Positions 8,113 to 16,375 are shown, numbered from the stretch's first letter. The stretch is DNA of 55,666 bases from Nocardia exalbida NBRC 100660 (GCF_000308575.1 NZ_BAFZ01000160.1:1-55666); one strand, 5' to 3'. Made by a program: numbers and translations. The notes: generated by a model not told the origin, from the sequence alone.

Positions 8113-9198
8113 TCAAGGATTACGTTGTGGCACTTCGGTATCCGGGTGTCGATCGGGAGTGCGCAGCGGAGCGCCGACGTGGTGCAGGTGTCGCAGCGCC
8201 TCGCGGTAAGAGGAGATCAGCCCGGTTTCGTGATAGGGCACGCCGATTTCGGTGCAGTAGTCGCGCACGATCACCTGGGCGTGACGCAGGTTCGGTGTCG
8301 GCATGCTCGGGAACAAATGGTGCTCGATCTGATAGTTGAGCCCGCCGAGGGCGATGTCGGTCAACGCGCCACCCCGCACGTTGCGGGAGGTCAGCACTTG
8401 GCGGCGGAGGTAGTCGGGGCGGTCGTCACCGGTCAAGGTCGGCATGCCCTTGTGGTTCGGGGCGAAGATGCAGCCCATGTACAGGCCGAAGAGGCCCTGG
8501 TGGACAGCGAGGAACGCGAAGGCTTTGTCGGCGGGCAGCACCGCGATCAGCGCGGCCAGGTAGGTGGCGAAGTGGACGAACAGCAGCGCACCCTCCGATC
8601 CGCGCTGTTTGATCGATCGATTTCTGAGCGCACGCACACCCGCCACGTGGAGGTTCAGGCCCTCCAGCAACAGGAACGGGAAGAAGAGGAACGCCTGCGC
8701 CCTCCCGATGAGACGAGGCAGACCGCGGCTGGACCGTGCTTGCTGTTGCGACCAGACCAGAATGTCGGGCGCGACATCGGGGTCGAGTTCCTCGTGGTTC
8801 GGGTTGGCGTGATGCCGGGTGTGCTTGTCCTGCCACCAGCCGTAGCCCAGGCCGATGCCGGCGTTGCCGACGAGTCGTCCCACGAGTTCCGTCGGCTGCC
8901 GTAGCCGGAAGACTTGGCGGTGCGCGACATCGTGCATGACGAGGGCGATTTGAGCGAACGTCACGGCCATGAACCCCGCGACCAGCAGCGTCCACCACGA
9001 ATCGCCGATGAGGACGAACGCCGCCCAGCCCGCTACGAAGGCGACCCCGACGAGGCTGAGCCGGACGGCGTAGTAGACGGGACGCCGGTTCATCAGTCCC
9101 GCCTCGGAGATCCGGCGCAACAGACGGGCGTAGTCACCGTCGGCGCCGCGCCGCGGTGACCGTGGAGATGACTCGGGGACCAAGGCAGATGTCGTCAT
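8113..9198 (-). CDS. Membrane fatty acid desaturase
   Basis: 361 residues from ATG 9198, with an AGGAAG site seven bases upstream. The three iron-binding His boxes of membrane desaturases are present in order: HDVAHRQ (about residue 90), KHTRHH (about 125) and QIEHH (about 300). Between them lie hydrophobic pairs of membrane helices (about residues 45-85 and 200-245). The Q-x-x-H-H third box is common in front-end and actinobacterial DesA3-like acyl desaturases. The enzyme would insert a double bond in membrane fatty acyl chains using O2 and ferredoxin or an oxidoreductase. No redox partner gene is adjacent. Upstream in-frame codons to 9429 are Arg/Pro-rich and are not taken as coding. Confidence 0.92.
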   Translation of the reverse strand: MTTSALVPESSPRSPRRGADGDYARLLRRISEAGLMNRRPVYYAVRLSLVGVAFVAGWAAFVLIGDSWWTLLVAGFMAVTFAQIALVMHDVAHRQVFRLRQPTELVGRLVGNAGIGLGYGWWQDKHTRHHANPNHEELDPDVAPDILVWSQQQARSSRGLPRLIGRAQAFLFFPFLLLEGLNLHVAGVRALRNRSIKQRGSEGALLFVHFATYLAALIAVLPADKAFAFLAVHQGLFGLYMGCIFAPNHKGMPTLTGDDRPDYLRRQVLTSRNVRGGALTDIALGGLNYQIEHHLFPSMPTPNLRHAQVIVRDYCTEIGVPYHETGLISSYREALRHLHHVGAPLRTPDRHPDTEVPQRNP

Positions 9199-9687
9199 AG
9201 ATCTTCCTGAGAGCTGAGTCGGAGACGCCACCTCCGTCCGCCGACGATGTCGGCCGGTCGATGTCGGAGTGGGGCGCCGATGTCGATACCCCGAAGCTAT
9301 CGGCCGGATTCTCGTTACCCGTAACCCTCTGGTATGACATGGAATCGGACTGCGGTGTGATATTCGAGGTCTACCGCGGACCGGGGCGGCTGGCCCGGTT
9401 ATCGGCGAGCTCCGCCACCGTCTCGGCAATCACTGCCTGCTCGGATTCTGCGCGTCCTCCGGCGGCCGGAACTGTTTCCCGCCACACTCTTTCGACATTC
9501 GCCTCCTTCCCTCGCGGCCGCGCATAGATCGTGCAACCGTGCGGTACCGGCACAACCCTGGCCTGTGAGGGCCAAATAGTGCTCGGCCAATCGACCCGTC
9601 CGAGGGGACGGCCAGGCGAGCGATCGCTGCCCGCTGAACCGGATTCGCACGCTGCATGGTCGCCCGAGACCTGACCGGTCCTACCCG
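9199..9687 (-). other. Intergenic stretch with one possible small ORF
   Basis: No gene of normal size is convincing. On the minus strand an excellent ribosome binding site (AAGGAGG, three bases before ATG 9498) precedes a 22-codon frame ending at 9430. It could be a leader peptide or small protein, or chance. An alternative overlapping frame remains open to about 9371. Nothing else is seen. Confidence 0.35.
9430..9498 (-). CDS. Possible 22-aa small ORF
   Basis: ATG 9498 is preceded by GGAAGGAGGCGA, a near-perfect ribosome binding site, and encodes 22 residues with one Cys and a Pro-rich tail (MSKECGGKQFRPPEDAQ...). No modification enzyme or transporter lies nearby, so a peptide natural product is not supported. 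It could be a leader ORF or a chance frame. Its only support is the ribosome binding site. Confidence 0.25.
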   Translation of the reverse strand: MSKECGGKQFRPPEDAQNPSRQ

Positions 9688-9984
9688 TCAGTCGCCGACG
9701 AACAGGAGATATCCGTTGGCGCGAAGCGCGATCGACGCCGCCCGCCTCAGCAGGTCGACAGTCTGCCGCTCGGCATCGGTCCGTACCTCGATCCCCCCGA
9801 TCTGATCAAGGATCAAGCCGAGCTGGTACCGGTTGAACATGGTGTCGCCGTATCGGTAGATACCTCGTATCAGGCTGGTGTCGGGTTGCGCGGCGCACAG
9901 TTTGAACAGCGTTTCGTCCGAATCTTCACCGAAGCGGTGTATCTCGGCATGGTTGATGTCCTGTACGACGATGTCTAAAGCCAT
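9688..9984 (-). CDS. Small conserved-looking protein of unknown function
   Basis: 98 residues if ATG 9984 is used; ATG 9999 would add five. The protein is soluble and regular (MALDIVVQDINHAEIHRFGE, later YRYGDTMFNRYQLGLILDQI) and shows the codon bias of real genes. I recognise no domain. Like the genes at 5507 and 14948 it is a solitary small cytoplasmic protein just inside a dispersed repeat, so an orphan immunity or antitoxin role is possible but unproven. No promoter is evident. Confidence 0.65.
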   Translation of the reverse strand: MALDIVVQDINHAEIHRFGEDSDETLFKLCAAQPDTSLIRGIYRYGDTMFNRYQLGLILDQIGGIEVRTDAERQTVDLLRRAASIALRANGYLLFVGD

Positions 9985-10072
9985 CTGATTCGCACCCATC
10001 TGCTGACGGTGTCAGAACTGGTCGGCGGAGATTAAGTGAGCAATGGAAGGAGGGTCGAACGCGCGGCCAAAC

Positions 10073-10155
10073 CTGACCTGGAACCTTATGGTGCCCTCGG
10101 CAGGACACACAAACATGCGCAACTGGAAAACTGCTGGTCATTCGCGGGACTTATG
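10073..10155 (+). repeat. Dispersed repeat copy R2 (tRNA-Arg 3'-end core)
   Basis: The copy reads CTGACCTGGA, then the core GTGCCCTCGGCAGGA, then CACACAAACATGCGCAACTG and TGGTCAT. The core equals the last bases of the tRNA-Arg gene at 41.23 kb. The right arm matches R1, R3 and R4. Confidence 0.65.
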
Positions 10156-10181
10156 CAGTGTGACTGCGGGTGCCCAGGTTG

Positions 10182-10614
10182 CTACGTGTCGGTCGGCAGG
10201 GTCCGTAACGAGCGGAAACCGCGTATCAGTGGTTCGACGGCGAGGAGGTCGTGCTGCTGGAGGGTGGCGATGCAGTCGGTCCTGTACTTCGTCGGCGAGC
10301 GCGACACCGACCTAGTTGGCGAGTCAAGTTGCAGCACTTCGTATTTGGCTCCGACCGATTACGCTGTGGACAGGTCGACATGTTCCAACTCGGTAAGCCG
10401 GTAGCGCCAGTCGAGGGCTCGGCCCAACAACGCATCGGTGATCTTCATCGCTGCGGTGAAGCCGAGGTCGCGGCGGATGAGATGATCCAGATCGGTTAGC
10501 ACCAGCGGCGATACGACCAGGGTTTCGCGTTCCTTCACGCGCAGCGTCTGCTCGTGTTCGTCTCAGCCGACGTCGAATGCGGCCAACAGAGCTTCCGCAA
10601 CCCTGGATGATCAC
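10182..10614 (-). pseudogene. Decayed PIN-domain (VapC-like) toxin gene
   Basis: Read on the minus strand from about 10614, and allowing frame changes and two stops, the protein is: EALLAAFDVG, stop, DEHEQTLRVKERETLVVSP, LVLTDLDHLIRRDLGFTAAM, ..., WRYRLTELEHVDLSTA, stop, KYEVLQLD, then (other frame) VGVALADE, then YRTDCIATLQQHDLLAVEPL, ending at TAG 10182-10184. Order and content are those of actinobacterial VapC-type PIN ribonucleases. The conserved Asp sites survive in LTDLDHL and in the RTDCIATL end segment. No antitoxin gene is visible. The gene is clearly dead. Confidence 0.7.
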
Positions 10615-10755
10615 GGGTAGCCGTGCTGGTCCCTGTAGACGAGCCCGACCACGAACTATGGCTGGAGTAGTAGGCCCGCCTGGCGTGTCCGGAAGGCGTT
10701 CGGCTACCCTGTCGTCAGCACATCGTGGGGTTCGAGTGGGGGATAGCCTGAAGCC

Positions 10756-11496
10756 ATGAGCTTGTTGATCAGCGATGTGAGTTTCTCTTACGGGACTCGC
10801 TCCGTGTTACGCGGTGTGACTTGGGAGTTGAATCCTGGTGTGACAATGCTGCTCGGCCCCAACGGGGCAGGTAAGTCGACCTTGCTCGCCTTGGTCGCCA
10901 CACGACTCGCAATAACGGCAGGCAGTATCTCCTCCGACAAGCTTTCCTGGGCCGCCCCCAGGGATCTGATGACCATTCGGCGCCGCATAGGCTGGGTACC
11001 GCAGGCTCTCGATGTGGACCGGGCCATGCGAGTGCACGATTTCGTTTCCTATTGTGGTTGGCTGCGTGGCATGTCCAGCCGAGCGTCGGCGGCCGCGGCT
11101 GGGGAAGCGCTGGAGCGGGTGGGCCTGGCCGCACGCCGCAAAGACCGGATCAAGGCGCTCTCGGGGGGCATGCAACGCCGTGCGCTCATTGCCGCAGGGA
11201 TAGTGCACTCGCCATCCATACTTGTCCTCGACGAACCAACCGCGGGGCTAGACCCGAAGCATCGACGCTCGCTGAACACGATGATCAACGACCTGGGCCG
11301 CGAGGGTGTCATCGTATTGCTCGCAACCCACCTTTCGGAGGACGCCGAATCAGCCGATTGGATCGGTATTTTGAGCGGCGGATCACTGGTCGCCGAGGAC
11401 ACGCCCGCAGCGCTGAAGGCCGAGTACGGTTCGATCTCGCAAGCATACGTGGAACTGGCTTCGGACGACGAAGACGCGGGAGCGGTACCCGCGTGA
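10756..11496 (+). CDS. ABC transporter ATP-binding protein
   Basis: 246 residues from ATG 10756. It has Walker A (GPNGAGKS, about residues 34-41), a Q-loop (WVPQALD, about 83), the ABC signature (LSGGMQRR, about 135), Walker B (ILVLDEPTAGLD, about 155) and the H-loop (LLATHLSE, about 190). This order and length are typical of ABC-2-type exporter ATPases. Its stop overlaps the GTG of the next gene, which encodes a membrane protein, so the two form a coupled unit. The AT content is higher than in the flanking chromosomal genes, consistent with acquired DNA. Confidence 0.93.
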   Translation: MSLLISDVSFSYGTRSVLRGVTWELNPGVTMLLGPNGAGKSTLLALVATRLAITAGSISSDKLSWAAPRDLMTIRRRIGWVPQALDVDRAMRVHDFVSYCGWLRGMSSRASAAAAGEALERVGLAARRKDRIKALSGGMQRRALIAAGIVHSPSILVLDEPTAGLDPKHRRSLNTMINDLGREGVIVLLATHLSEDAESADWIGILSGGSLVAEDTPAALKAEYGSISQAYVELASDDEDAGAVPA

Positions 11497-12824
11497 GAAG
11501 ACTTGTGGCTTACCTCCGCGGTGGTCGACCGATTCCCAAGTCGGCCATGATAGCTCTTTTCGGGCTTTCGCTAACCTACATGCAGGTCTCGGATCCGAGA
11601 GAACAATTCAGCGGGTATTGGCCCGGCGTGGATGTTTCGGCTGCGGCTAGAACCCTGCTCGTGGGGGTGGGGGTAGCCGCGGTTTCTGCGTGGGTCGCGC
11701 AACGATGGCCGGTACGCCTTCGAATGCAGGCTTCGGTACGTGCTGGCTGGCAGATCTCGGTCCGCGACCTGGTTAGGCTGTATCTGGTGGTAATCACCAT
11801 GTTTGCGATGGACTACGCGTTACTCGTCGCCTACCGGTTCAGTTCGCACGGCGCAGGTACGCCAAAGTATTCTGTTGTCGTTGATTGTATGGTGTGGCTT
11901 CTGTTTTGTGTCACCATGGGGTGGGCGATCGGCAGTATACTGCGCGCTGCCGCTGCGATTTTCACCGCCGCAGCGACGACGCTCCTACTGTCGGTGGGAT
12001 CGGTCATGGCCAATGATGGTCACATCGGTTTTCCTCTGCTTGCCGGACGCCAACTGCCATCATTGCCGTCCTACGCTGTGGACTTGTCCCCGACTCCTAT
12101 AGTGACGATTGTCGGAATCATCACGACCCTCCTCGTAGCCGCATTGATTGTGGCTGCCACGATACCCCGACGGGTTTCGTGGAAGACCACCGGTGCGGCG
12201 CTTGCCAGTGCAGTCGTGATCCCGATCGCAGCTTCAATCGCCACAGGTGGGAGTTCCTGGCTGGAACCGCGCGTCGCGGCAACCGAGCCCGTCTGTGTCG
12301 GATCGGAACTGCAAGTCTGTTCCTGGAACGAGGACACCCAGCGGCTCGCGGCGCTAGGGCCCGCGCTGCCCAAGCTTACCGACGCTATGCGGAATACGGG
12401 TTACCCGATTCCGGCGCGGCTGAGCGTATCCGGCGCGATGCCCGACGCGGCAGCAAAAATTTGCCCGTTCCGCACTATGAAGGACGGCGTCGTAAATATA
12501 CTGGGGCGTGTGTCTGCCGAGAGCGCTTCATGTATCGGCTCGGATCGGCCGAAACAGTGCGCGGGCGACGTTGAAATTCGAGGCGAATACTTGGCTCTCA
12601 CCCAGATATACATGGGATGGCTCGGCAACTTCCCACTGGGTGCGGACCGGCTGATATCGAGGCATGCCGACGGCAGCCCCACGGAAGAATACCTCGCCGC
12701 CGAGCATGTCCTAAGCTGGCCGCCGGATAAGCAATTCTTCTATATGTCGCAGGCGTATCGAGCCGTTAGTGAATGCGATGCCACTTCGGCGCCGGCTTTG
12801 CTCGACAACATTGGGTATCGCTGA
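11493..12824 (+). CDS. ABC transporter-associated membrane protein with Cys-rich outer domain
   Basis: 443 residues from GTG 11493, overlapping the ATPase stop (GTGA). About six hydrophobic helices lie in residues 15-260. A polar ~180-residue C-terminal domain follows, with at least seven Cys (CVGSELQVCSW, ICPF, SCIGSDRPKQC, SECD), which suggests disulfides and an extracytoplasmic location. It is probably the permease of the ATPase encoded at 10756. The large outer domain is unusual for an ABC-2 permease. I do not recognise a named family. Confidence 0.75.
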   Translation: MRRLVAYLRGGRPIPKSAMIALFGLSLTYMQVSDPREQFSGYWPGVDVSAAARTLLVGVGVAAVSAWVAQRWPVRLRMQASVRAGWQISVRDLVRLYLVVITMFAMDYALLVAYRFSSHGAGTPKYSVVVDCMVWLLFCVTMGWAIGSILRAAAAIFTAAATTLLLSVGSVMANDGHIGFPLLAGRQLPSLPSYAVDLSPTPIVTIVGIITTLLVAALIVAATIPRRVSWKTTGAALASAVVIPIAASIATGGSSWLEPRVAATEPVCVGSELQVCSWNEDTQRLAALGPALPKLTDAMRNTGYPIPARLSVSGAMPDAAAKICPFRTMKDGVVNILGRVSAESASCIGSDRPKQCAGDVEIRGEYLALTQIYMGWLGNFPLGADRLISRHADGSPTEEYLAAEHVLSWPPDKQFFYMSQAYRAVSECDATSAPALLDNIGYR

Positions 12825-13459
12825 TGCCGCTCAGCCAGTACCTCCGTATGCGAACGTTGTTGGAAGCTGTGCCATTCTTAGTGGTGTGCTTTCCGCTCAT
12901 AGCGTTGGCGAAACAGCAGATACCGCGGCTGTACGGGCTGGAACAAGGTGTCGGTATAAGCCCGGCCCGGCTTGTGCCGATTTTATTAGCGGGAGCACTG
13001 GTGGTCGCAACCGGCTCGCGTCTCGGTGACGCTCACGAGCATGCGCTACTCGGCAGACGCTCCCTTATCGAACGTACACAATTGGTATTGATAGCCCTTG
13101 CCCTCGCAGTACCGGTAATCGGGGCAATGCGTTTGTCCGGTGTTCCGTTCGGTGGCGTAATCCGCGCCGGATTCGATACGGCGCTCTTCTTCGGAATCGC
13201 ACTCCTAGCATGTGTGCATCTTCCCAGAATGATAGCGCTGGGAACCTCATTGATCGTGTCGTGGTCGATTCAGACTCTGCCGTGGTGGTGGACTTTTACA
13301 CCTGGCACATGGACTGACATGCGTGGATTTACGACGCCTTTCATACTGGCCGTAGTGTCTCTGCTGGGCTTGGCCCTCGGTGCGAGTGTCTGGCTCGCCC
13401 AGTATCCACAAGTCCACGGCGCGTCCTGGCGGCGATTGCGCTTCCGCAAGCTTCCGTGA
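12824..13459 (+). CDS. Integral membrane protein of the same ABC operon
   Basis: 211 residues from ATG 12824, overlapping the previous stop (TGATG). The sequence is dominated by about six hydrophobic helices (for example VLIALALAVPVIGAM and FGIALLACVHLPRMIALG) and ends in a basic tail. It has no ATPase motif and no recognised permease family. Its coupling to the two preceding genes makes it the third component of the transporter. Translation probably continues from the upstream gene. Possible cargo is encoded just downstream. Confidence 0.7.
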   Translation: MPLSQYLRMRTLLEAVPFLVVCFPLIALAKQQIPRLYGLEQGVGISPARLVPILLAGALVVATGSRLGDAHEHALLGRRSLIERTQLVLIALALAVPVIGAMRLSGVPFGGVIRAGFDTALFFGIALLACVHLPRMIALGTSLIVSWSIQTLPWWWTFTPGTWTDMRGFTTPFILAVVSLLGLALGASVWLAQYPQVHGASWRRLRFRKLP

Positions 13460-13485
13460 ATCTTGTTGCGCTGCAGATTTTTTCA

Positions 13486-13514
13486 TTGACATCAGTACGT
13501 GAAGCGGGATAGTG
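13486..13514 (+). promoter_or_regulatory. Sigma70-like promoter before the secreted protein genes
   Basis: TTGACA at 13486-13491 is followed, 16 bases later, by GATAGT (13508-13513); a 17-base reading gives ATAGTG. It lies about 110 bases before the ATG at 13626, after the end of the ABC operon, and would transcribe the two secreted protein genes separately. Confidence 0.5.
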
Positions 13515-13625
13515 TCAGCTCGGGCGACCTCGGAAGAGGTGCCAAATCTGGGAGGGTTTACGGGGGGGAGTTCGCTGATTATAGAGCACCTTCTGCGTAA
13601 ATGTCAGACGCGAAGCGGAGCATTC

Positions 13626-13958
13626 ATGAAGGTCAGAAGTTATCTCGCGATTCTCTGCGGCATTGCCACATTGATGGGCGGGGGTGTGATCGCAACGGCC
13701 CCCGCGGCAGTGGCGCAGCCTGCCCCGACGCCGCTGGATTGTCGGTCGGATCGGAAGAATGATAAAGATATCGAAGTGCGCTGCTGGAATCTCAGCGCTG
13801 AAAGAAGTTACCGAGTCAGGGTTTCTATCGATTGCGCATGGCAGCCGGATCCCTCGGAAATATTTGACATCCCCAGGAAAGATGATCGCCGAGCAACGCT
13901 GAGCTGCAATTCGCTGGGTAACGCACGCGGCACATTCAAATATGAAGTGATTCAATGA
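13626..13958 (+). CDS. Small secreted protein with four Cys
   Basis: 110 residues from ATG 13626. A Sec signal peptide is clear: basic MKVRSY, a hydrophobic core, then an Ala-x-Ala cleavage site near residue 32 (AAVAQP). The mature part of about 78 residues has four Cys (DCRSD, RCWN, DCAW, SCNS), likely two disulfides, and an even beta-rich pattern. Upstream frame codons are rejected because the signal peptide starts cleanly here. It sits between the ABC genes and another secreted protein. Function is unknown. It could be the immunity or partner protein of 13999, acting outside the membrane. Confidence 0.7.
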   Translation: MKVRSYLAILCGIATLMGGGVIATAPAAVAQPAPTPLDCRSDRKNDKDIEVRCWNLSAERSYRVRVSIDCAWQPDPSEIFDIPRKDDRRATLSCNSLGNARGTFKYEVIQ

Positions 13959-13998
13959 CGTACCCAGTATGTCATTGCCAGGAATGTGGAATTTAACG

Positions 13999-14430
13999 AT
14001 GCGGAAACTGCTTGCAGCGATTGCGCTGCTCTTTGTATCCATCGTCACAGCGGGGCTGGTCGGCAGTCCGGCCAGCGCGGAGCCGACGACAGAAGGACCG
14101 CACTTCGCCCAGGTGGAGGGATGGTACCCGGAAGGGCCAGGCGGTTTCTACCGGGGCGGAAACAATATGGAGCCCAAGCCGAACGAGTATCGTATCCGAG
14201 ATGGTCTGGTACAGACCACCCACGGTATTTCTCTGCACACCGACCCATCGTCAGTCGAGCGCTTCGGAGGTGCCTACGCTGTGATGAGTTATCCATCGTC
14301 GCTGCAGATCATCCAGCGTGGAAAAGACAGACAACATTTCGAGATGGTTCCGGCCCAGCCGATGCCACTCGAGGATTATCGCGCCGCGCTTGCACACGTC
14401 GAATTGAAACTCGCACAACGAGTGAAGTGA
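13999..14430 (+). CDS. Small secreted protein resembling a polymorphic toxin tip domain
   Basis: 143 residues from ATG 13999 (MRKLLAAIALLF..., signal peptide, cleavage after about ASA at residue 28). The mature part has a compact domain with THGISLHTDP, VERFGGAYAV, LQIIQRGKDRQHFEMVPAQP and a final amphipathic helix. From memory, this motif order resembles the C-terminal domain of many polymorphic or type VII effectors, here free-standing behind a Sec signal. No such family was confirmed by search. No cysteines are visible in the mature part, unlike its neighbour. Confidence 0.65.
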   Translation: MRKLLAAIALLFVSIVTAGLVGSPASAEPTTEGPHFAQVEGWYPEGPGGFYRGGNNMEPKPNEYRIRDGLVQTTHGISLHTDPSSVERFGGAYAVMSYPSSLQIIQRGKDRQHFEMVPAQPMPLEDYRAALAHVELKLAQRVK

Positions 14431-14947
14431 AGGTGTACCTGGTGAACAGATAACCCACCATTAGGGCGGGCGCTGCTGGAAGTGTCCGCCGTAATGGTCG
14501 GGGCGACTTGGGGCCGCTGGCTTAAGTGGGCGCCCTGGGAAAGCGGTGTACGGTTCGCTGCCGTCACCGTCGAAAATTTCGACCGGCGCTAGCAGGGCTG
14601 ATATCGACAAATTGATCGACAATTAAAGGCTGTTCTCCTTCGTCTCAACGAGTGCGGGGTACGCACAGTAGAACTACATGAAACAACGAGACGCATTCCG
14701 CGGATCGATGCGCTATATCTACGCTCAACGTGGCAGGCGGCCCACTGGGCAGCAGGAGGCCCGGAATCGAGTAAACTTTATCGACTGAGATCAACGGTGA
14801 TTCCTGAGACTCCGAACGCACTCGAGATTCGTTCGATCTACAGGCAACCCCACACAAGGCCGCTGGTGCAGGCCGATCCGGTGGAACACGATCCCGGCAG
14901 AGTCTTGTGGCAGTGACTTGTCGGAGACGAGCTGGCAGAATAGTGGA
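14431..14947 (+). other. Intergenic stretch, nothing recognised
   Basis: A lower-GC stretch without a convincing open frame, repeat or hairpin. The end (14890-14947) would hold the promoter of the gene at 14948, but no clear -35/-10 pair is seen. Confidence 0.4.
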
Positions 14948-15241
14948 ATGGCAAGTGTAAAAGGGATGGCTGTTCGTTGGGTTGCCGACGACCAGCCAGG
15001 AATCATAGAGGTCCAACTGACCGACGCCGAGGGTGTCGTACACAGCCTGATCGACAAGTTGCCGATCTTCGATGGAACCGAAGATCTTGGGCCTGGCTCA
15101 ACCTACCCCGTGCCAGTCGAAATCGAGGTGGATCTCGTAGAACCAATCGATGGCGGCAATGCGGTGGTGGATCTCAGGTGGGGAGCGGTGAATACCGATC
15201 GTGTCCGATTCGTCGTACCCAGCGTCGACCTCACACTGTAA
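14948..15241 (+). CDS. Small soluble protein of unknown function
   Basis: 97 residues from ATG 14948. It is acidic and beta-rich (MAVRWVADDQPGIIEVQLTD, later VPVEIEVDLVEPIDGGNAVV), with no signal peptide. ATG 14948 is preferred to earlier in-frame codons because the protein-like pattern begins there. Similar small proteins occur singly in actinobacterial genomes. Its position among orphan genes and repeats is compatible with an immunity protein without its toxin, but this is only a guess. No operon partner. Confidence 0.6.
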   Translation: MASVKGMAVRWVADDQPGIIEVQLTDAEGVVHSLIDKLPIFDGTEDLGPGSTYPVPVEIEVDLVEPIDGGNAVVDLRWGAVNTDRVRFVVPSVDLTL

Positions 15242-15549
15242 CCATCAGCGCCCACATTGGCGCCATTCTCTGGAGGTTCGCGGTTCGCGGTTCGCGGAAC
15301 AGGGGCCGTCCCCAGCAAACGCAGACTGTTCGGATGAAGATATTGTCAGTGAGACATCGTCTTATTCAGCCTCGATCTTTCGCTGGCCTGCGGCCCGGCG
15401 TGATCGGGTACGGATTGGGTTGCGCTGCTCGTGAGCAGCGTATTGGCAAACTGGCGTAGCCGGGTCAGCGGGTGTCTGCCGGGTTACATAGGCTTGGGTG
15501 ATGCGTCATTTCAGGTCGTGGGGTGGATTCGTTCTGGTCAGACTGGGTG

Positions 15550-15590
15550 GTCTTCCACGCGGTTGCCCATGTTTTGTGTTTCCTAGGGGC
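15550..15590 (-). repeat. Inverted partial copy of the dispersed repeat
   Basis: The reverse complement contains GGAAACACAAAACATGGGCA, close to the GGAAACCCAAAACATGGGCA of copy R4. It points opposite to R3, about 130 bases away, so the two could form a long imperfect inverted repeat. Confidence 0.5.
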
Positions 15591-15671
15591 TTGTACTGAG
15601 GCAACCGTCTTGACCTGCACGTTTCCGTTCTATCCAATTGGACCGGAAGCAGTCCGGGAATCACGACAACT

Positions 15672-15768
15672 CGCTGACCTGCGGAGACGCGTCGCAGCTT
15701 GTGCCCTCGGCGGGGCACACAAAACATGGGCAAATGGAAAACGCCTGGTCATCGCGGGGACATACCGG
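15672..15768 (+). repeat. Dispersed repeat copy R3 (tRNA-Arg 3'-end core)
   Basis: Left arm CTGACCTGCGGAGACGC, core TGTGCCCTCGGC, right arm CACACAAAACATGGGCAAAT, then GGAAAACGCCTGGTCAT. Both arms match R4, the left arm matches the tRNA-Arg 3' flank, and the right arm matches R1 and R2. Confidence 0.7.
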
Positions 15769-15924
15769 ATCCGGATCTGAGTGTCGCGGTGTCTGCGTCT
15801 GTGCGCTTGCCGCGTGGTCGCGGACGGTGATTGTCCTGGGGTGGGTTGCAACGCGCGGGCGCGGTGCAACTATCAACGGTTGCAGGCGGTGCACTCTTGT
15901 CCGTTTCACGTAGGAGGATGAGCT

Positions 15925-16155
15925 GTGACGGCGGTCGAGAATGCGTTCAGATGGGCTCGTATCCAAGCCGTTCGGCACATGGCTGCACGCGAGCGGACGG
16001 GCATGGAATGGAGCGCGCCGACAATCACCGAGATTATGACAGCCCACACCTCCCGGGTAGTCACCGTCGTTCCGTTCACTCAGCGAGCCGAAGCTCTCAT
16101 TGGTGCCGACTGGGTCTGGTGGTGTGCGGACGGCGCGGACGCTCACGGGATGCGT
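15925..16155 (+). pseudogene. Truncated DUF6615-like gene
   Basis: GTG 15925 has a strong ribosome binding site (AGGAGG, eight bases upstream). About 77 residues look like a genuine N-terminus: FRWARIQAVRHMAARERTGM, then WSAPTITEIMTAHTSRVVTV, then EALIGADWVWWCADGA. The GADW-x-WW pattern with a preceding thTEim-type helix recalls DUF6615-like proteins, where a Q-A-K motif should follow. Here the recognisable sequence stops near 16155 and the frame runs on as low-quality translation. It is probably cut by recombination, next to the integrase remnant. Confidence 0.5.
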
Positions 16156-16222
16156 AGTCAACGCTGCGGTTTGGAGCTCGGCGGGGAGCCAGCGAAGTTG
16201 GTGCCGTTGGGTCCGACGGGAA

Positions 16223-16375
16223 GATGCGCCAGCAGATGGGCTTTCACTCGCTCCCCACATGTACAGATTGCTGCTGGCCGACGGAGCCTACCGCTTGGCG
16301 GAAGTGAAACGGCGCATGCGACACAAGAACAGCACAACCACCCTCGACATCTACACCTACCTGGTCGATGGATAA
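16223..16375 (+). pseudogene. C-terminal remnant of a tyrosine recombinase (integrase)
   Basis: In one frame up to the stop at 16373-16375 the translation is HMYRLLLADGAYRLAEVKRR followed by MRHKNSTTTLDIYTYLVDG. This is the classic end of phage-type tyrosine recombinases: the H-x-x-R-like box, then G-H-like (here RHK) and the catalytic Tyr in LDIYTYL. Everything upstream of about 16223 in this frame is noise. It is a relic of an integrated element and fits the tRNA-end repeats around it. Confidence 0.65.

Larger units (their letters stand above)
15242..15924 (+). other. Repeat-rich intergenic stretch
   Basis: No gene is supported. The stretch holds an inverted partial repeat (about 15550-15590), a diverged copy of the sequence that lies 3' of the tRNA-Arg gene (15590-15710 resembles 41140-41235) and the full dispersed repeat copy R3. 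It ends in the strong ribosome binding site of the truncated gene at 15925. Confidence 0.5.

Noticed and set aside
9430..9498. Lanthipeptide or lasso precursor
   Set aside because: A single Cys and no modification, protease or transporter gene adjacent. The desaturase and monooxygenase are not peptide tailoring enzymes of such clusters.
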